Both the position numbers and the translations under genes were made by a program. The notes beneath the pieces are model-generated. The model saw only the letters and a list, made by a program, of their open reading frames with translations, searched no databases and was not told the DNA's origin. A stretch of 21,888 nt of DNA from a virus: the IMG/VR virus record IMGVR_UViG_3300047371_000070, positions 1 to 21,888 of that record. One strand, written 5' to 3'. Shown piece after piece: positions 21,249 to 21,888 of the stretch. Position 1 is the stretch's first letter. Each line of letters starts with the position of its first letter.

Positions 21249-21434
21249 ATGTACGAAGCGGTAAACCATAAACATGGTCGTCGTGCGGTAGTCGATGAGG
21301 CACCAACCGACAAATATGAATATCGTCTAGTGATGTATCAAGACGGTCTATCAGTAGCTGTGAAATTCGGTGAAAATCGCCACGATTTAGAGTGGTACGC
21401 CGATAAATTTATACGAGAGGGCAAGGTGGTATGA
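21249..21434 (+). CDS. Small early protein, unknown function
   Basis: 61 residues, its ATG directly following the previous stop. MYEAVNHKHGRRAVVDEAPT, YRLVMYQDGLSVAVKF, and HDLEWYADKFIREGKV are consistent with a small alpha/beta protein. No cysteines or known motifs. It ends in an ATGA overlap with the next gene, so it is probably translationally coupled in the operon that starts at 21042. Confidence 0.6.
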   Translation: MYEAVNHKHGRRAVVDEAPTDKYEYRLVMYQDGLSVAVKFGENRHDLEWYADKFIREGKVV

Positions 21435-21604
21435 CCAAAGAAATCCAAGTTAAAATCGACGACATCGTCACTCACTACATTTATCAGTGCGAGTATGCAC
21501 CCGACTGGGCAAACATGCAAGTTGCCTTATACGATGAGGGCTTGACATACCGTGAGGTTTATGATATTATGCAAAATGTCAGAGAGGAAGGAGTCGCCCC
21601 GTGA
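21431..21604 (+). CDS. Very small early protein, unknown function
   Basis: 57 residues: MTKEIQVKIDDIVTHYIYQC followed by EYAPDWANMQVALYDEGLTY and a short acidic helix ending VREEGVAP. It starts in an ATGA overlap and ends in a GTGA overlap with the HAD gene, so it is part of a tight operon. The mostly helical, acidic sequence matches no family I know. Confidence 0.6.
   Translation: MTKEIQVKIDDIVTHYIYQCEYAPDWANMQVALYDEGLTYREVYDIMQNVREEGVAP
21542..21570 (+). promoter_or_regulatory. Internal sigma70-type promoter candidate
   Basis: TTGACA and TATTAT separated by 17 bases lie inside the coding sequence of the 57-residue gene, with the -10 about 30 bases before the HAD start. It lacks the AAGTG upstream context of the other promoters. 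Chance similarity is possible. Confidence 0.4.
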
Positions 21605-21888
21605 GGGATAAAGTAATACTTGTTGATTGTGATGGTGTTTTGTTAGACTGGGGATATGCTTTCCAACAGTGGATGAAACGTCACGGATATGTTATGAAGA
21701 GTCCAGACGTGTATGACGTAGGTGTCATGTATGGTCTGGAACGCAACGAGAAGCGACGATTGTGTCGCATGTTCAACGAGAGTGCGACGATCCGAAAGAT
21801 CCCGCCACTTCGTGATGCAATCAAGTACGTTCGTAAGTTGCACGAAGAACAAGGTTACGTTTTTCACGCAATCACTTCTTTAAGTAAC
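21601..21888 (+). CDS. HAD-family phosphatase, 3' truncated by the window
   Basis: 96 codons are visible from a GTG overlapping the upstream TGA. KVILVDCDGVLLDWGYAFQQ contains HAD motif I (DxDGV/T; D9 nucleophile, D11 acid/base), and FHAITSLSN at the end is motif II (S/T). HAD hydrolases of this size in T4-like phages are usually nucleotidases or sugar/polynucleotide phosphatases. A 5'(3')-deoxyribonucleotidase-like role would fit the nucleotide-metabolism genes, but the specificity-determining cap and motifs III-IV are incomplete or lie outside. Confidence 0.75.
   Translation, partial: MRDKVILVDCDGVLLDWGYAFQQWMKRHGYVMKSPDVYDVGVMYGLERNEKRRLCRMFNESATIRKIPPLRDAIKYVRKLHEEQGYVFHAITSLSN

Noticed and set aside
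1-21888. CRISPR arrays, insertion sequences, integrase or attachment sites
   Set aside because: No regularly spaced direct repeats, transposase motifs, terminal inverted repeats or integrase domains were seen.

Overview
This window looks like part of the genome of a T4-like myovirus of a marine-type bacterium. All genes lie on the + strand, packed with 1- to 14-base overlaps. The T4-family hallmarks are two exact TATAAATA late-promoter boxes, a T4-type lysozyme with E-D-T catalytic spacing, and an aerobic ribonucleotide reductase pair (nrdA, nrdB). Several proteins resemble, from memory, families of T4-like cyanophages and their relatives. No photosynthesis genes, tRNAs, integrase or CRISPR array were seen. 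The host cannot be named from this segment.

Region 1 (1 to 10382) reads as a late, virion-associated block. It holds a composite nucleotidyltransferase protein, a DUF5824-like protein, a 758-residue beta-propeller plus LamG-like adhesin, very basic and very acidic charged proteins, a membrane-anchored coiled-coil protein behind a late promoter, a glycosyltransferase and three conserved phage proteins. Several of these genes begin with a short leader of the form M-K/I-x-F-x-x-(Y/F)-L-x-E or end their leader in (I/L)-x-E. This resembles the capsid-targeting leader of T4 internal proteins, cut by prohead protease gp21. The block may therefore encode proteins packaged in the head and delivered with the DNA.

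Region 2 (10383 to 18122) is an early/metabolic block driven by near-consensus sigma70-type promoters. It encodes NrdA with a glutaredoxin domain inserted just before its C-terminal cysteine tail, NrdB, a 47-residue zinc-ribbon protein, adenine phosphoribosyltransferase, an MTA/SAH nucleosidase-like enzyme, a GIY-YIG-like protein, several small unknown proteins, and a DUF932-like protein behind a promoter containing a perfect 7-bp dyad. The nucleosidase releases adenine and Apt turns adenine into AMP, so these neighbours could form a salvage step feeding the reductase.

Region 3 (18123 to 20937) starts at the second late promoter. It carries a spanin-like membrane protein, a DUF6433-like protein, a tiny basic protein, an FmdB-like protein without cysteines, a small membrane protein, the lysozyme and a second glycosyltransferase. 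It looks like a lysis/late module.

Region 4 (20938 to end) returns to an early promoter of the same family and three small overlapping genes of unknown function, followed by the start of a HAD-family phosphatase cut by the window edge. No gene-free stretch exceeds 300 bases; the longest, about 240 bases between 18874 and 19112, contains a 36-codon gene and a possible RNA hairpin region.
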